A stretch of DNA of 64,000 nt from an uncultured Sutterella sp. (GCA_905198475.1 CAJKCQ010000002.1:1-64000); one strand, 5' to 3'; counted from the stretch's first letter, positions 35,125 to 44,741 are shown. Numbers and translations: made by a program. The notes: generated by a model from the sequence alone, not told the origin.

Positions 35125-36573
35125 ATGGACGCTTTCCGCATTGAGAAGGATTCGATGGGTGAGGTCAAGGTCCCGAACGACAAGTACTGGGGCGCGCAGA
35201 CCGAACGCAGCTACGAAAACTTCAAGATCGGCATTGAGAAGATGCCCGTTGAGATCGTGCGCGCCTTCGCGCTCCTCAAGGGTGCCTGCGCTCAGGCGAA
35301 CCAGGCCTTCGGCAAGCTCGACGCCAAGCGCGCGGACGCGATCGAAGAGGCCTGCGACGAAGCGCTCGCCGGCAAGCTCGACGGCAACTTCCCGCTCGCC
35401 GTCTGGCAGACGGGCTCGGGCACGCAGTCGAACATGAACATGAACGAAGTGTTCGCCAACCGCGCCATCGAAATTCTCGGCGGCAACTTCCGCGACAAGG
35501 CCTCGCTCTCGAAGGACCTGCTCGTCCATCCGAACGACCACGTCAACATGTCGCAGTCCTCGAACGATACGTTCCCGTCCGCCCTCTCGATCATGTCCGT
35601 GATCGAAACGACGAACTACCTCCTGCCGCGCCTTGAAGGCCTCGAGAAGGCCCTCTACGCCAAGTCCGAGGAGTTCAAGGACCTGATCAAGTCCGGCCGC
35701 ACGCACCTGCAGGACGCCACGCCCCTTACGCTCGGCCAGGAGTTCTCGGGCTACGCCTCCATGCTCACGCACAGCCGCGAAGCGATCAATGCGGCGCTCG
35801 AACCCTGCCGTGAGCTCGCGATCGGCGGCACCGCGGTCGGCACCGGCATCAATTCGCCGGAAGGCTTCGGCGCCAAGGTCGCCGAGATCCTGACGCAGAA
35901 GACGGGCGTGCGCTTCAAGGACGCGCCGAACAAGTTCCACGCCCTCACGAGCCACGACGCCGTCTGCCTCCTCGAGGGTGCGCTTGCCGGCCTCGCCGCC
36001 GACCTGATGAAGATCGCCAACGACATCCGCTGGCTCGCCTCGGGTCCGCGCTGCGGCCTCGGCGAGATCAACATTCCGGCCAACGAACCGGGCTCCTCGA
36101 TCATGCCGGGCAAGGTGAATCCCACTCAGTGCGAAGCCGTGACGATGGTCGCCGTCCAAGTGATGGCCAACGCCACCGCGATCAACTTCGCCGCGAGCCA
36201 GGGCAACTTCGAGCTCAACGTCTTCAAGCCCGTGATCGCCTACAACCTGATCCAGTCGATCAAGAACCTCGCCGACGTGATGAAGTCCTTCGAGATCCAC
36301 TGCGTCACCGGCATCACGGCGAACAAGGAGCGTCTGCATGAGCTCATGACGCGCTCGCTCATGCTCGTCACGGCGCTCTCGCCCCTCGTGGGCTACATGA
36401 ACGCCGCGAAGATCGCCCACTACGCGCACGTCAACAACAAGACCCTCAAGGAAGCCGCCCTCGAGCTCAAGATGTGCACGGAGGCCGAGTTCGACCAGTA
36501 CGTCGAGCCGACCAAGATGATTCATCCGAATCCCGTGAAGAAGTGCGGCTGCGGCTGCGGCTGCACGAAGTAA
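35125..36573 (+). CDS. fumC: class II fumarate hydratase
   Basis: A 482-residue iron-independent fumarase (fumarate + water to malate) of the TCA/reductive branch. Signature GSSIMPGKVNPTQCE, SGRTHLQDATPLTLGQE and SSNDTFPSAL are present; the second-site and catalytic Ser loop are intact. ATG 35125 has AAGGAGAT at 35110-35117. The protein ends in an unusual tail, KKCGCGCGCTK, with four Cys spaced by single Gly, beyond the normal C-terminus (E. coli FumC has 467 residues). The tail could bind metal. The Fur box upstream fits a backup for iron-sulfur fumarases in iron shortage. Confidence 0.95.
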   Translation: MDAFRIEKDSMGEVKVPNDKYWGAQTERSYENFKIGIEKMPVEIVRAFALLKGACAQANQAFGKLDAKRADAIEEACDEALAGKLDGNFPLAVWQTGSGTQSNMNMNEVFANRAIEILGGNFRDKASLSKDLLVHPNDHVNMSQSSNDTFPSALSIMSVIETTNYLLPRLEGLEKALYAKSEEFKDLIKSGRTHLQDATPLTLGQEFSGYASMLTHSREAINAALEPCRELAIGGTAVGTGINSPEGFGAKVAEILTQKTGVRFKDAPNKFHALTSHDAVCLLEGALAGLAADLMKIANDIRWLASGPRCGLGEINIPANEPGSSIMPGKVNPTQCEAVTMVAVQVMANATAINFAASQGNFELNVFKPVIAYNLIQSIKNLADVMKSFEIHCVTGITANKERLHELMTRSLMLVTALSPLVGYMNAAKIAHYAHVNNKTLKEAALELKMCTEAEFDQYVEPTKMIHPNPVKKCGCGCGCTK

Positions 36574-36923
36574 CCGGAGTCGGAGCGGCGCGGGAGAGTT
36601 CTCCCTCCTGCGCCCTCTGATGAGGGTCATTCCGCACGAAGGGCGCGTGGTCTCTCGGGACCCCGCGCCCTTCGTCCGTCCGGAGGGGACTGAGCCAATG
36701 CAAGGCCTGGCCGAACAATTTGATCCAAGTCGTGAAGTCTGCTCGAACGGCCCCGAAAGGGGCGCTTTGAATCAGATCGGCGCTGCGGCGGGTGTTTTGG
36801 GCCGCCGGGCGCTTTGCTAATATCTTCGGATCCACCGGAGGGCGCGCCGTCGGAAGGGCGCCATCAATAGAAGTTTCACTTCCCCGCCGACGCAAAAAGA
36901 AGAACTGGAAGGAGGTTTGTTCA
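36574..36923 (+). promoter_or_regulatory. spacer with fumC terminator hairpin and LysR promoter
   Basis: This 350-base spacer holds no gene. GAAGGGCGCG (36638-36647) pairs with CGCGCCCTTC (36664-36673), with inner GGTC/GACC; it is a probable fumC terminator lacking a T run. A promoter for the LysR gene is suggested by TTTTGG (36795-36800), 17 bases, then the extended -10 TGC-TAATAT (36815-36823). Confidence 0.5.
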
Positions 36924-37889
36924 GTGGTTCCCATCACGCTTCGACAGCTACAGGTGTTTCTCGCAATCGCCAAGGCGGAGAACATCGGCGCCGCGGCCGA
37001 GAGCCTTTCCATGAGCAAGAGCGCCGTCTCGCAGGCGCTCTCCGAACTTGAAGGTCGCCTCGGCGTACAGCTCTTCGACCGCAGCCGCGGACGCATCTTC
37101 CTCACGGCCGAAGGACGGCGGATGATGCCGCAGGCCGACGAGATGGTCCACCGCGCCGACGACATTTCGGACCTCTTCCGGCAGACCCGCCGCTACTGCC
37201 AGTTCCGCGTGGGCTGCACGCGCACGATCGGCACCTTCATGATCGCCGATCTCCTGCGGAGCTTCCGCGACGAAAAGGGCTGGATGCCCGCGGCGGAGAT
37301 CGCCAACACGCGGATCATCGCCGAGAAGCTTTCGCGCTTTGAGCTCGACGTCGCGCTGATCGAGGGCCCCGTCACCGACACCGACCTCGTCACGACGCCC
37401 TGGATGAGCGACGAGATGGTGGTGGTGGCGCCCAAGGACCATCCCCTGACCGGGAGGCCCGTCACCTACCATGAGCTCGAGAACGTCTCCTGGGTGCTGC
37501 GCGAAAAGGGGTCCTCGACGCGCGACTTCTTCGAGACGCAGCTGCGCCAAAGGCTCGCCCGCGTGGACGTGGCGGCGGAATTGAACAGCTTCGACGCGAT
37601 CCTGCGCACCGTGCTCTTGGGGCTCGGACTCACCTACATGTCCCGCCGGGTGCTCAACGACCCCTACTACGGGCGCTTCCTCTCGCCCGTGCAGATCCCC
37701 GACCGCTTCCACCGGCAGCTCACCTTCTGCCACGAGCGCGGGAAGTACCTCTCGAGCGACATCGAGTCCTGGATCGAGCACTGCCGCAACTACGCGCGGA
37801 TCATGGAGCGGCGCGCCGCCGAAACCGAAGCCGAGGTCCGGCAGTCGCCCGCGCCCCCCGTTCAGTCCGCTTCTGCTGTAGTCTATTGA
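36924..37889 (+). CDS. LysR family transcriptional regulator
   Basis: A 321-residue LysR-type regulator. The winged helix-turn-helix is AAAESLSMSKSAVSQALSELEGRLGVQLFDRS, followed by a periplasmic-binding-fold effector domain. I choose the GTG at 36924-36926 because GGAGG sits 9 bases upstream and the protein then begins VPITLRQLQVFLAIAKAENI, the normal LysR start. The frame remains open upstream but that part does not look like LysR. The next gene on the same strand (flavin-reductase-like, 135 bases downstream) could be a target; no divergent partner exists. Effector unknown. Confidence 0.9.
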   Translation: MVPITLRQLQVFLAIAKAENIGAAAESLSMSKSAVSQALSELEGRLGVQLFDRSRGRIFLTAEGRRMMPQADEMVHRADDISDLFRQTRRYCQFRVGCTRTIGTFMIADLLRSFRDEKGWMPAAEIANTRIIAEKLSRFELDVALIEGPVTDTDLVTTPWMSDEMVVVAPKDHPLTGRPVTYHELENVSWVLREKGSSTRDFFETQLRQRLARVDVAAELNSFDAILRTVLLGLGLTYMSRRVLNDPYYGRFLSPVQIPDRFHRQLTFCHERGKYLSSDIESWIEHCRNYARIMERRAAETEAEVRQSPAPPVQSASAVVY

Positions 37890-38024
37890 GTCTCATTCTC
37901 AATCGATGCCCGAAGTGCCTCCCCGCGACGGGGAGGCTTCGGGCGGGCCGTCCGCTCTGCGTACGGGGACGCCTTGAATGCCCTCGGTGCACCGGAACGG
38001 CCTTCAGGAAGGATTGCCAACGAC

Positions 38025-38621
38025 ATGCCCACCTACACACCGATCTCCGAACACTTGAAGCCCCTCGACCCCAACGCCGCCTACGGACTCATGAACACGG
38101 GCGCGACGGCCTTCATCAGCGCCGCGCACGAGGGCGACGGCGACGTGATGACGTGCGCTTGGAACTGCGCGCTCGCGCTCAATCCGACCAAGGTGACAGC
38201 GGTGGTCTTTGCGGGCCACTACACCCGCGCCCTGATGGAGAAGAGCGGGTACTTTGCGCTTGCCCTCGGCGCCGTCGGGAACGTTGAGGCGGTGCAGAAG
38301 CTCGGATGCGTCTCGAAGAACAAGGACCCGGAGAAGCTCGAGCACTCGGGCGTCGAATTCTTCCTCGCGCCCGGCTGGGAGATGCCGCTCCCCGTCGGGT
38401 GCCCGGCCTACTTCATCTGCCGGATCGTGCCCGAAGCGAGAAACGAGAGCGAATACAACCTCTTCATCGGCGAAGTGGTGGCGGGCTGGGTGGACGATCG
38501 CGTCGCGACCGAAAAGGGCGAGTGGCGCTTTGAAGACGCTCCGCGGGAGCTGCGCACCGTGCATTCCGCCTCGGGCGGGCGCTACTACGCCGTGGGCGAG
38601 GCGATCCGCGTCGGCCGCTGA
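38025..38621 (+). CDS. flavin reductase-like domain protein (flavoredoxin type)
   Basis: A 198-residue protein of the FMN-binding flavin_reduct split-barrel family, resembling flavoredoxins. It has the DVMTCAWNCALALNPTKVTAVVFAGHYTRALMEKSG arrangement, where the family contacts FMN, and a Cys-containing KLGCVSKNKDPEKLE. Such proteins reduce or carry FMN in anaerobes. ATG 38025 is preceded only by a weak GGA. Upstream is the LysR gene; downstream is a HigA-like gene on the same strand. Redox partner unknown. Confidence 0.85.
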   Translation: MPTYTPISEHLKPLDPNAAYGLMNTGATAFISAAHEGDGDVMTCAWNCALALNPTKVTAVVFAGHYTRALMEKSGYFALALGAVGNVEAVQKLGCVSKNKDPEKLEHSGVEFFLAPGWEMPLPVGCPAYFICRIVPEARNESEYNLFIGEVVAGWVDDRVATEKGEWRFEDAPRELRTVHSASGGRYYAVGEAIRVGR

Positions 38622-38738
38622 CGGCTCCTCCCGCATCCGTTAACATTCCCGCGCCCGCGCGGAGCCTTCCGAGGCGCTTCACTGAAGTCCTCCGGCTCCG
38701 GCGGGCGCTTCTGCATTTGATCCTGATGAGGACCCGTC

Positions 38739-39185
38739 ATGCCCGAACTCTTCGCCATTGAAACGCCTGAGGACTACATCCGCGCGCTCGCCGCCGTGGA
38801 TCCGATTCTCTTCCGCAGCCTCGAGCACGTGCCGCTCGAGATGACCCCCGAGGACGAATGGGCCGACGAGATGGTCGTGCGCATCGAGGCCTGGGAGAAC
38901 AAGACCTTCCCGCACAAACTGATGACGGGCGCCGAGGCGGTGGCGATCTGGGCGAAGCTCGAGGGCCTCACGGCCGAGGCGCTCGGCGCCGCCGCGGGCG
39001 TTCCGCAGGCGGGTGGTGAGATCCTCGCGGGTGCGCGCGAGCTGACGCCGGGCGAGATGAAGGGATTGATGACGAATCTCGGCCTCCCGTGGTCGGTCTT
39101 CATGTGGCCCGTCGGCTGGTCCGCCCGCCGGGTTGAGGCGGTGATGGAGCGCAAGGCCGAGGGGGCCGCCGGCGCCGCGCACTGA
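38739..39185 (+). CDS. HigA/COG5499-like antitoxin-type protein without toxin partner
   Basis: A 148-residue acidic protein beginning MPELFAIETPEDYIRAL. The central part (AEAVAIWAKLEGLTAEALGAAAGVPQAGGEILAGARELTPGEM) has the spacing of the helix-turn-helix of HigA-type antitoxins, though the recognition helix is Gly/Ala-rich and may be weak. No HigB-like toxin gene lies in the 117 bases upstream or downstream. It could be an orphan antitoxin or a repurposed regulator. Family assignment is tentative; that it is a real gene is supported by GC3 pattern and lack of overlap. Confidence 0.55.
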   Translation: MPELFAIETPEDYIRALAAVDPILFRSLEHVPLEMTPEDEWADEMVVRIEAWENKTFPHKLMTGAEAVAIWAKLEGLTAEALGAAAGVPQAGGEILAGARELTPGEMKGLMTNLGLPWSVFMWPVGWSARRVEAVMERKAEGAAGAAH

Positions 39186-39216
39186 CGGCCTGACGGCTTC
39201 TTCCAAAGACAAAAAT

Positions 39217-39248
39217 CCCGGCCGGCGTGATTCCCTGCGCCGGTCGGG
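39217..39248 (-). terminator. terminator of the aldehyde dehydrogenase gene
   Basis: CCCGGCCGGCG (39217-39227) pairs with CGCCGGTCGGG (39238-39248). AAAAAT precedes it on the plus strand, so the minus strand reads a T run after the stem. Confidence 0.75.
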
Positions 39249-39381
39249 AGCCTGAACTCCGGGTCTTCGAAGGGGCGGCCGGGCGGCCGGTCTCCCTGAA
39301 GCCCGGAGACTCCGCCAGCGGCGCCTCACCGAGGCGTAGCGCCCGTGGGAGCCGCGGCGGAGGAGGGGAGATGAACGTGGG

Positions 39382-40854
39382 TCAGAAGAAGCCACGCTTC
39401 GCTTCGGAGAGGCTCACGTAGACGTTCTTCATCTGGCTGTAGTGGTCGAGGATCACCTTGTGGGTTTCGCGGCCGATGCCCGATTCCTTCCACCCGCCGA
39501 AGGGCGTGTGGGCGGGGAGCTCATTGTAGGTGTTGACCCACATGCGGCCCGTCTCCACGGCGAGCGCCACGCGGAAGGCGCGGTTGACGTCGCGCGTCCA
39601 GACGGCGCCTCCGAGGCCGTAGACGGAGTCGTTCGCCATCGCGACCACTTCGGCTTCGGTCTTGAACTTCACGACGCAGGCGACCGGCCCGAAGATCTCC
39701 TCGCGGCAGACCTTCATGGTGGTGTCGCAGTCCACGATGAGCGTCGGGCGCATGAAGGCGCCCTTCATTCCCGGCACATCGGCGCGCACGCCGCCCGTGA
39801 GGACGCGGGCCCCTTCGGCCTTCGCCTCCTCGACCCAGCCGAGGATCTTCTCGAGCTGGCGGTCGTTCACCTGCGAGCCCATCTGGGTCTCCATCGAGAG
39901 CGGGTCGCCCACCTTCACCTTCTCGAAGGCCGCGGCGAGCGCCGCGACGAACTTGTCGTAGATCCCTTCCTGAACGAAGATGCGCGAGCCCGCGCAGCAC
40001 ACCTGCCCTTGGTTGAAGAGGATGCCGATTTGGGCGCCCTCAATGGCCTTGTCGAACTGGCAGTCGTCGAAGACGATGTTGGCGGACTTGCCGCCCAATT
40101 CCAGCGTCGCCGGGATGATGCGCTTCGCGGCCGCGAGCCCGACGTTGCGGCCGATCTCGGTCGAGCCCGTGAAGGCGAGCTTGTCGAAGCCCGGGTGCTC
40201 GAGCATCGCCTGGCCCGAAACGGAGCCGCGCCCCGAGAGGATGTTGACGACGCCCGGGGGGAGGAATTCGTTGAGGATCTCGCCGAGGACGAGAAGCGAC
40301 AAGGGCGTGGCGCTCGAGCTCTTGATCACGACGGCGTTGCCGGCGGCGATGGCCGGGGCGATCTTCCACGCGCCCATGAGGAGCGGGAAGTTCCACGGAA
40401 CGATCTGGCCCACGACGCCGATGGGCTGCCTCAGGATGATCGAGAGCGTGTTCTTGTCGATCATCGTCGCCTCGCCTTCGTCGGCGCGGATGCACCCGGC
40501 GAAGTAGCGGAAGTGGTCGATCGAGAGCGGCACGTCCACGAGGGTGGTTTCGCGAATGGGCTTGCCGTTGTCCTGGGTTTCGACGAGGGCGAGCTCGCGG
40601 GCGCGCTCCTCGATGCGCTCGGCGATCTTGAGGAGGATGTTCGAGCGTTCCTCAACGGACTTCGCGGCCCAGAGGGGTTGTGCGGCGCGCGCGGCCTTCA
40701 CCGCGCGGTCCACGTCGGCGGCCGAAGCGTCGGCGCACGTCGCGAGCTTCTCGCCCGTCGCCGGGTTGAAGGTGTCGAAGGTGCGGCCGCCCTCGGCGTC
40801 GGTCCATTCGCCGTTGATGAGAAGGCCGTAGCGGTCCTTGATGAATTGAGCCAT
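39382..40854 (-). CDS. NAD(P)-dependent aldehyde dehydrogenase
   Basis: A 490-residue ALDH-superfamily enzyme, oxidising an aldehyde to the acid. The catalytic Cys lies in FNQGQVCCAGSRIFV, the general base Glu in TLELGGKSANIVFDD, and the oxyanion Asn in VPWNFPLLMGAWK. PFGGWKESGIGRE near the C-terminus is typical of class 1/2-like and ExaC-like enzymes. I start at ATG 40852-40854, which has GGAGA 9 bases upstream, rather than the upstream TTG. Length is standard. It is monocistronic, so the substrate is not indicated by context; ethanol- or amine-derived aldehydes are possible. Confidence 0.92.
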   Translation of the reverse strand: MAQFIKDRYGLLINGEWTDAEGGRTFDTFNPATGEKLATCADASAADVDRAVKAARAAQPLWAAKSVEERSNILLKIAERIEERARELALVETQDNGKPIRETTLVDVPLSIDHFRYFAGCIRADEGEATMIDKNTLSIILRQPIGVVGQIVPWNFPLLMGAWKIAPAIAAGNAVVIKSSSATPLSLLVLGEILNEFLPPGVVNILSGRGSVSGQAMLEHPGFDKLAFTGSTEIGRNVGLAAAKRIIPATLELGGKSANIVFDDCQFDKAIEGAQIGILFNQGQVCCAGSRIFVQEGIYDKFVAALAAAFEKVKVGDPLSMETQMGSQVNDRQLEKILGWVEEAKAEGARVLTGGVRADVPGMKGAFMRPTLIVDCDTTMKVCREEIFGPVACVVKFKTEAEVVAMANDSVYGLGGAVWTRDVNRAFRVALAVETGRMWVNTYNELPAHTPFGGWKESGIGRETHKVILDHYSQMKNVYVSLSEAKRGFF

Positions 40855-41263
40855 TTGTCTGCTCTCCGTCAAAGTTGGGCGGTGCGGGGAGTCCGCTTCA
40901 CGCCGGAGGAACTTCCGGCCCGGAGGCGGCTCCGGGGAGCACCGCGTTTCGTTGAGATCAGACTACGGGGTGGTGGGGGCGGCGCGATAGTCGCCGTTCG
41001 AAGAGGGGCTGTATCAAGGGGGTGTAGGACAGAGGGCGTAGGGGTTGACGCCGGGGTGCTCCGTTGAGGCGGCGGATCCCGGCGTGCGGAGGCTAGAGCG
41101 CGAAGGCGGGAGCGCCTTCGGGCGGAACTTCAGGAGGTCCGCCGAAAGGCGTAGAGACGGAGTCTTTAGAACGCCGAACCCGTTGATCGGCGGAAGAATT
41201 TTGTTGCGGTTTTTACCTCGAACAGCCCATTGTTGTGAAAACCACCGGTCTCGAAGCTTCCGA
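40855..41263. other. spacer between decayed transposase and aldehyde dehydrogenase
   Basis: No gene seen in these 409 bases. Features are the hairpin CGCCGA (41172-41177) with TCGGCG (41187-41192), followed by AT-rich sequence, and a locally AT-richer block at 41190-41245 just after the transposase stop that might be the remaining end of an insertion sequence. No matching inverted repeat was found on the other side. Confidence 0.35.
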
Positions 41264-42508
41264 CTACCGGCGGTAGACGGAGGCCTGATCGGAACAGCCG
41301 GGCCTGCGGCGCCCGGCCGCGCCGAGACGCCGCAGGAGAAGCGCGTCTCGACGTGCCGAAGCCGCGGCGGCGGCCGCCGCGCCGGCGTGTCCCGCATCGG
41401 CGGCGAAGCGGACGCCGTCGAACCAGTCGAGGACCTGCACGAGGGAGCGGTTCTCCAGCCACGCCCGAAGCTCCGCTTCGAGCGCAGCTTCTTCCGAAGA
41501 CCCCCCGGAGGCGTCGGCGTCGAGACCTTCGCGCACGGCGTCAAGATGCAGCGTGAGGAAGGCGTGGAGTTGAAGCGCGACGAAGTCCATGAAGAGCCGC
41601 CCGAGGAGAACTTCAGGGCGCAGCGGCGCAGGGCCTTCCGCTGCGGATCGGCGCTCCTCGGAGAAGAACCGCTCCGTTCTCTCACGGACGCGCCGGGCGA
41701 TGCCGGAGAAGCCTGCGGCGTCGCCGTCAGCCGCGACGACGCGCTGCGAAGGCGCGAAGTCGAACGATTGACTTGCCGTCACAAGCGCCTCGTCGGCGGG
41801 AAGGTTCTTCGCAGGTTCTGCGAACGCGACGGGCATGCCGCTCCCGATGGAATAGAGGATCACGAGCCGCGGCGGCTCGTCGTCCGCATCCGCAAAGACC
41901 GGTGCGGGCGCGGCGAAGGAGGGCGCCGCAGCGTCAAGCACCAGGAACCGGGCCTTTTGATCCTCGCGTGCGGCGCGGAGCCGGAAGAAGAGGTCCATGG
42001 CGGCCTCTGACCGTCCGAGCACTTCGAAGAGCGCTTCGCAGTCCTCTTCGGTGAGGGGCGCCGGCGAGGGGAGCGGGTGCGTGACGCCCCAGGCCTCAAG
42101 GCGGGAGAGCGAGGCGCCTTCGGACGCGATGCGGAAGCGCGCGACGGCGGCAATGCCCAACGCCGCTGCGTCCGGGAAGACTTTGCGGAGATCGGCGTCG
42201 ATGCCGGAGGCTTCGCCCGCCCAGTCGAGAAGGCTCCTGAAGCGCTCCTCAACCGGCAAGGATGACGACGACGGCGAAGAAGACGCAAGCGCCTGCGTCT
42301 CCTCAACCGTCTTCCGGCGCTTCAGTCTCGTCGGAATCATCTCAGTCGAGCCCGCGGGGATTTTGCCGAGGAGTCGCGTGGAGACGGTCTTCGTACGCTT
42401 CGTTTCCGGATCGTATTCGGTGACGCGCTCATAGACGTAAACGTCGCCGTTGGGACGGGTTTCGCGGCGTTCTCCGACGTGACGCCGGCCGGTGAAGGGA
42501 CGGCCCAT
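41264..42508 (-). pseudogene. decayed IS1634/IS4-type transposase with internal deletion
   Basis: A 414-residue frame, ATG 42506-42508 with GAGGAGA upstream. The N-terminus (GDVYVYERVTEYDPETKRTK then LLGKIPAGSTEMIPTRLKR) is the usual start of IS1634-family transposases. A weak first catalytic region (FLVLDAAAPS) and the second-Asp block (LVILYSIGSGMPVAFAEP then RVVAADGDAAGFS) follow. The chain then jumps to RPEVLLGRLFMDFVALQLHAF, the C-terminal helix normally about 150 residues further on. The stretch with the catalytic Glu is missing, so it cannot transpose. The frame stays open, so deletion was in frame or a derived protein is kept. Terminal repeats were not found. Confidence 0.65.
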
Positions 42509-42628
42509 GAAGTTCTCCTCGATGCGCCTCTTCGTCCGGCGCTTGATGTGGAATGCTGAGTTCTCGCCCGCAGCCGCATGCACCATGCGGCGTCTCCAGG
42601 CTCAGGCAGGCGGTCCGGGCCCCTCGGG

Positions 42629-43780
42629 TCACTCCTCGGGCTTCAGGAGGAAGAGCGTGTGCGAGACGCCGAGGTCGGGGACCTCCCGCTCGATCGTGAA
42701 GCCCGCCTCGCGGAAGATCCCGCGCAGCTCCGCGCCGTTGAAGAACCGGCTGTTGCCGTTCGCGATCACCGTGAAGTAGAGGCTCGTGGCGGCGAGCGAC
42801 AGTTCTGCCGCGCGGTGGCGCTGCTCGTCGACGAGGGGCTCGAGGACGGCGAGCTTCGCGCCCGGGGCCATGGCGCGCCGCGTGCGCGTGAGGATGCTCA
42901 CGGCTTCCTCGTGGCTGAAGCAGTCGAGGAACTGGCTCATCCAGAAGAGGTCGACGCCCGCGAGCGCGGAGAGTTTCGCGGGCTCCGCGTCGGTGAGCCA
43001 GTCGATCGCGGCGCCTTCGAGCCGCTCCTTGACGTCCGCGAGTTCAAGGTGCGAGGGAAGCGCGTCCACCTCCACGGGAAGGTCCACGACGACGGCGCGG
43101 GATTCGGGGAAGCGCTCGAGGAAGCGCTTCGAGAAGCGCCCGGTGTTGCCGCCCACGTCGGCGAGCTTCTTCGGGCCCGCCGCGCCCCAAATCGTCGTGA
43201 TTTCGTCGAGTGCACTCTCGTAGGCGCGGTCGCTGTGCCAGTGATCGAACCCGAACCAGGCCGAGCGCGCCTCGTCGGGGAGTTCGGGCAGGTGCGGATA
43301 GATGGTCTTCCAGGCGGGGTTGAAGACCTCGAGCCCGGCCGGGCGCCCTTCGGTGAGCGACGCGCGCGTGCGGCCGAGCGCGTCGTAGCAGACCGATTCG
43401 GTGAAGAAGAAGTTCGCCCGGGTCATCTCGTCGTAGGCGAGGAGGTCGCCCACTTCCGTGAGCGTGAGGCCCGTCAGGCGCTTCTGCGCCGCCGGCGCCG
43501 TCCCGTCCGTTTCGTCCGCTTCATCGGCTTCGTCCGCGCGCGCGGTGCGCCGCAGCACGCCCGCGGGAACGAGGATGTCCGTCATCACTTCGACGGCGTA
43601 GGGCGGGAGCTTCGTTTTGGCCGCGAGCTCGCGGGGGCTCATGCCGGGCGCTCCAGAGAGGGCGTCGAGGACGCCGAGGCGGAGCGCCGCGGCGGCGGCC
43701 TCGAAGATGAAGGGGGCGAAGGCGAGGCGCTGGGCGTCCTCGAGCACGTTGAGGAAGTTCGGGCGGGAGCGGCGGAGCAT
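42629..43780 (-). CDS. SAM-dependent O-methyltransferase-like protein of aryl-polyene-type cluster
   Basis: A 383-residue class I methyltransferase with an N-terminal winged-helix dimerisation part (VLDALSGAPGMSPRELAAKTKLPPYAVEVM) as in the O-methyltransferase family. The SAM motif is LADVGGNTGRFSKRFLERFP. A short acidic repeat, ADEADEADETD, interrupts residues around 81-92. It is the last gene of the cluster KS, DH, KR, KS, PPTase, methyltransferase, 28 bases after the PPTase gene. In aryl polyene clusters a methyltransferase of this kind acts on the aryl head group; that role is inferred from context. Confidence 0.78.
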   Translation of the reverse strand: MLRRSRPNFLNVLEDAQRLAFAPFIFEAAAAALRLGVLDALSGAPGMSPRELAAKTKLPPYAVEVMTDILVPAGVLRRTARADEADEADETDGTAPAAQKRLTGLTLTEVGDLLAYDEMTRANFFFTESVCYDALGRTRASLTEGRPAGLEVFNPAWKTIYPHLPELPDEARSAWFGFDHWHSDRAYESALDEITTIWGAAGPKKLADVGGNTGRFSKRFLERFPESRAVVVDLPVEVDALPSHLELADVKERLEGAAIDWLTDAEPAKLSALAGVDLFWMSQFLDCFSHEEAVSILTRTRRAMAPGAKLAVLEPLVDEQRHRAAELSLAATSLYFTVIANGNSRFFNGAELRGIFREAGFTIEREVPDLGVSHTLFLLKPEE

Positions 43781-43808
43781 GGTCTTGATGCAGGGTCGGT
43801 GAATTGGG

Positions 43809-44735
43809 TCAGAGGAAGGTGCGCACGTGCGAGGCGAATTCGTCGAGGAGCGCCTCGGGTGGGAGCTTCACGAAGTAGAGCACCCGTTGGGCGGGGGCGC
43901 CGAGGAGCGTGAGGGCCCCCACGGGGGTCCGGAGGAATTCGATCGGCACGTCGCCGCCCTCCGGGTCGCGGGCGACGAGTCCGCCGTCCCAGAAGACGTC
44001 GGCTTCGGGTGCACGGGCGTACTTTTCAAGAAGGAGATCCGAGTCGGGGCTTGCCGCAGGCGACTTGCGGTCTTCGCCGTTCATCTTCTGCGCGGACTCG
44101 ATCGCGCCCCAGGCGGCGAGGAAGGCCTCCTCGGCGCGGGTGAGATCGACGACGTGGAGCCGCTCGATCTCCCGGGCGAAGTCGGGCCCAAGTGCGAAGT
44201 CCGAGAGCCCGGCCAGACGCGGATGGGGCTTCACCACCTCCAGGTCGAGCCCCATCGGGCGGCGCGAGAGGGAGACCGCGACCCCGCACTCGGTGTGCGC
44301 GATCGCAAAGCGCCCGATGCGGCGTCCGTCGTAGTCGGCGAGCGCAGGCCCCTCCGGAGGTTGCTCGCGCAGGAAGAAGGACCCCGCCGCCGCTTCGGAC
44401 GCAAGATTCGCGAGCCGCTGCGCGAGCAGCCGCCCGCAGAGGCTCTGGTGGCGGCGCGGCGCATAGGTGAAGCGCGCGAGGCGCGCCTGCGTGGGCTCGG
44501 GCAGGTGCGCGGTGAGCGCGCGCTCGGTCGCCCGGTCGAGCTCCCGCGGGAGCGGCATCACGAGCACCACCGCGCCTTCGGGGGGCGGAGGCTCCACCGC
44601 CTCGTCCTCGATGTCGAGCTCGAGGGGGGCCATGAAGTCCGGAGCAAAGAGCCGCCGGAGGGCGTCGGTGATGCGCGCCGCATCGTCCCAGCGTTCGGGT
44701 TCGCGGAAGACGAGGGCGTCTAGAGGTGTCGGCAT
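43809..44735 (-). CDS. 4'-phosphopantetheinyl transferase superfamily protein
   Basis: A 308-residue Sfp-like protein. The core motifs are HTECGVAVSLSRRPMGLDLEVV (GLDLE in place of G-I-D-x-E, supplying Mg2+ ligands) and AFLAAWGAIESAQKMNGE (W-x3-E-S-x-x-K). It would attach phosphopantetheine to the acyl carrier proteins of the pathway. No carrier protein gene is in this cluster. It starts 6 bases after the upstream KS gene ends, so it is in the same operon. The N-terminal 75 residues are Pro/acid-rich and unassigned. Confidence 0.78.
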   Translation of the reverse strand: MPTPLDALVFREPERWDDAARITDALRRLFAPDFMAPLELDIEDEAVEPPPPEGAVVLVMPLPRELDRATERALTAHLPEPTQARLARFTYAPRRHQSLCGRLLAQRLANLASEAAAGSFFLREQPPEGPALADYDGRRIGRFAIAHTECGVAVSLSRRPMGLDLEVVKPHPRLAGLSDFALGPDFAREIERLHVVDLTRAEEAFLAAWGAIESAQKMNGEDRKSPAASPDSDLLLEKYARAPEADVFWDGGLVARDPEGGDVPIEFLRTPVGALTLLGAPAQRVLYFVKLPPEALLDEFASHVRTFL

Positions 44736-44741
44736 GGACGG

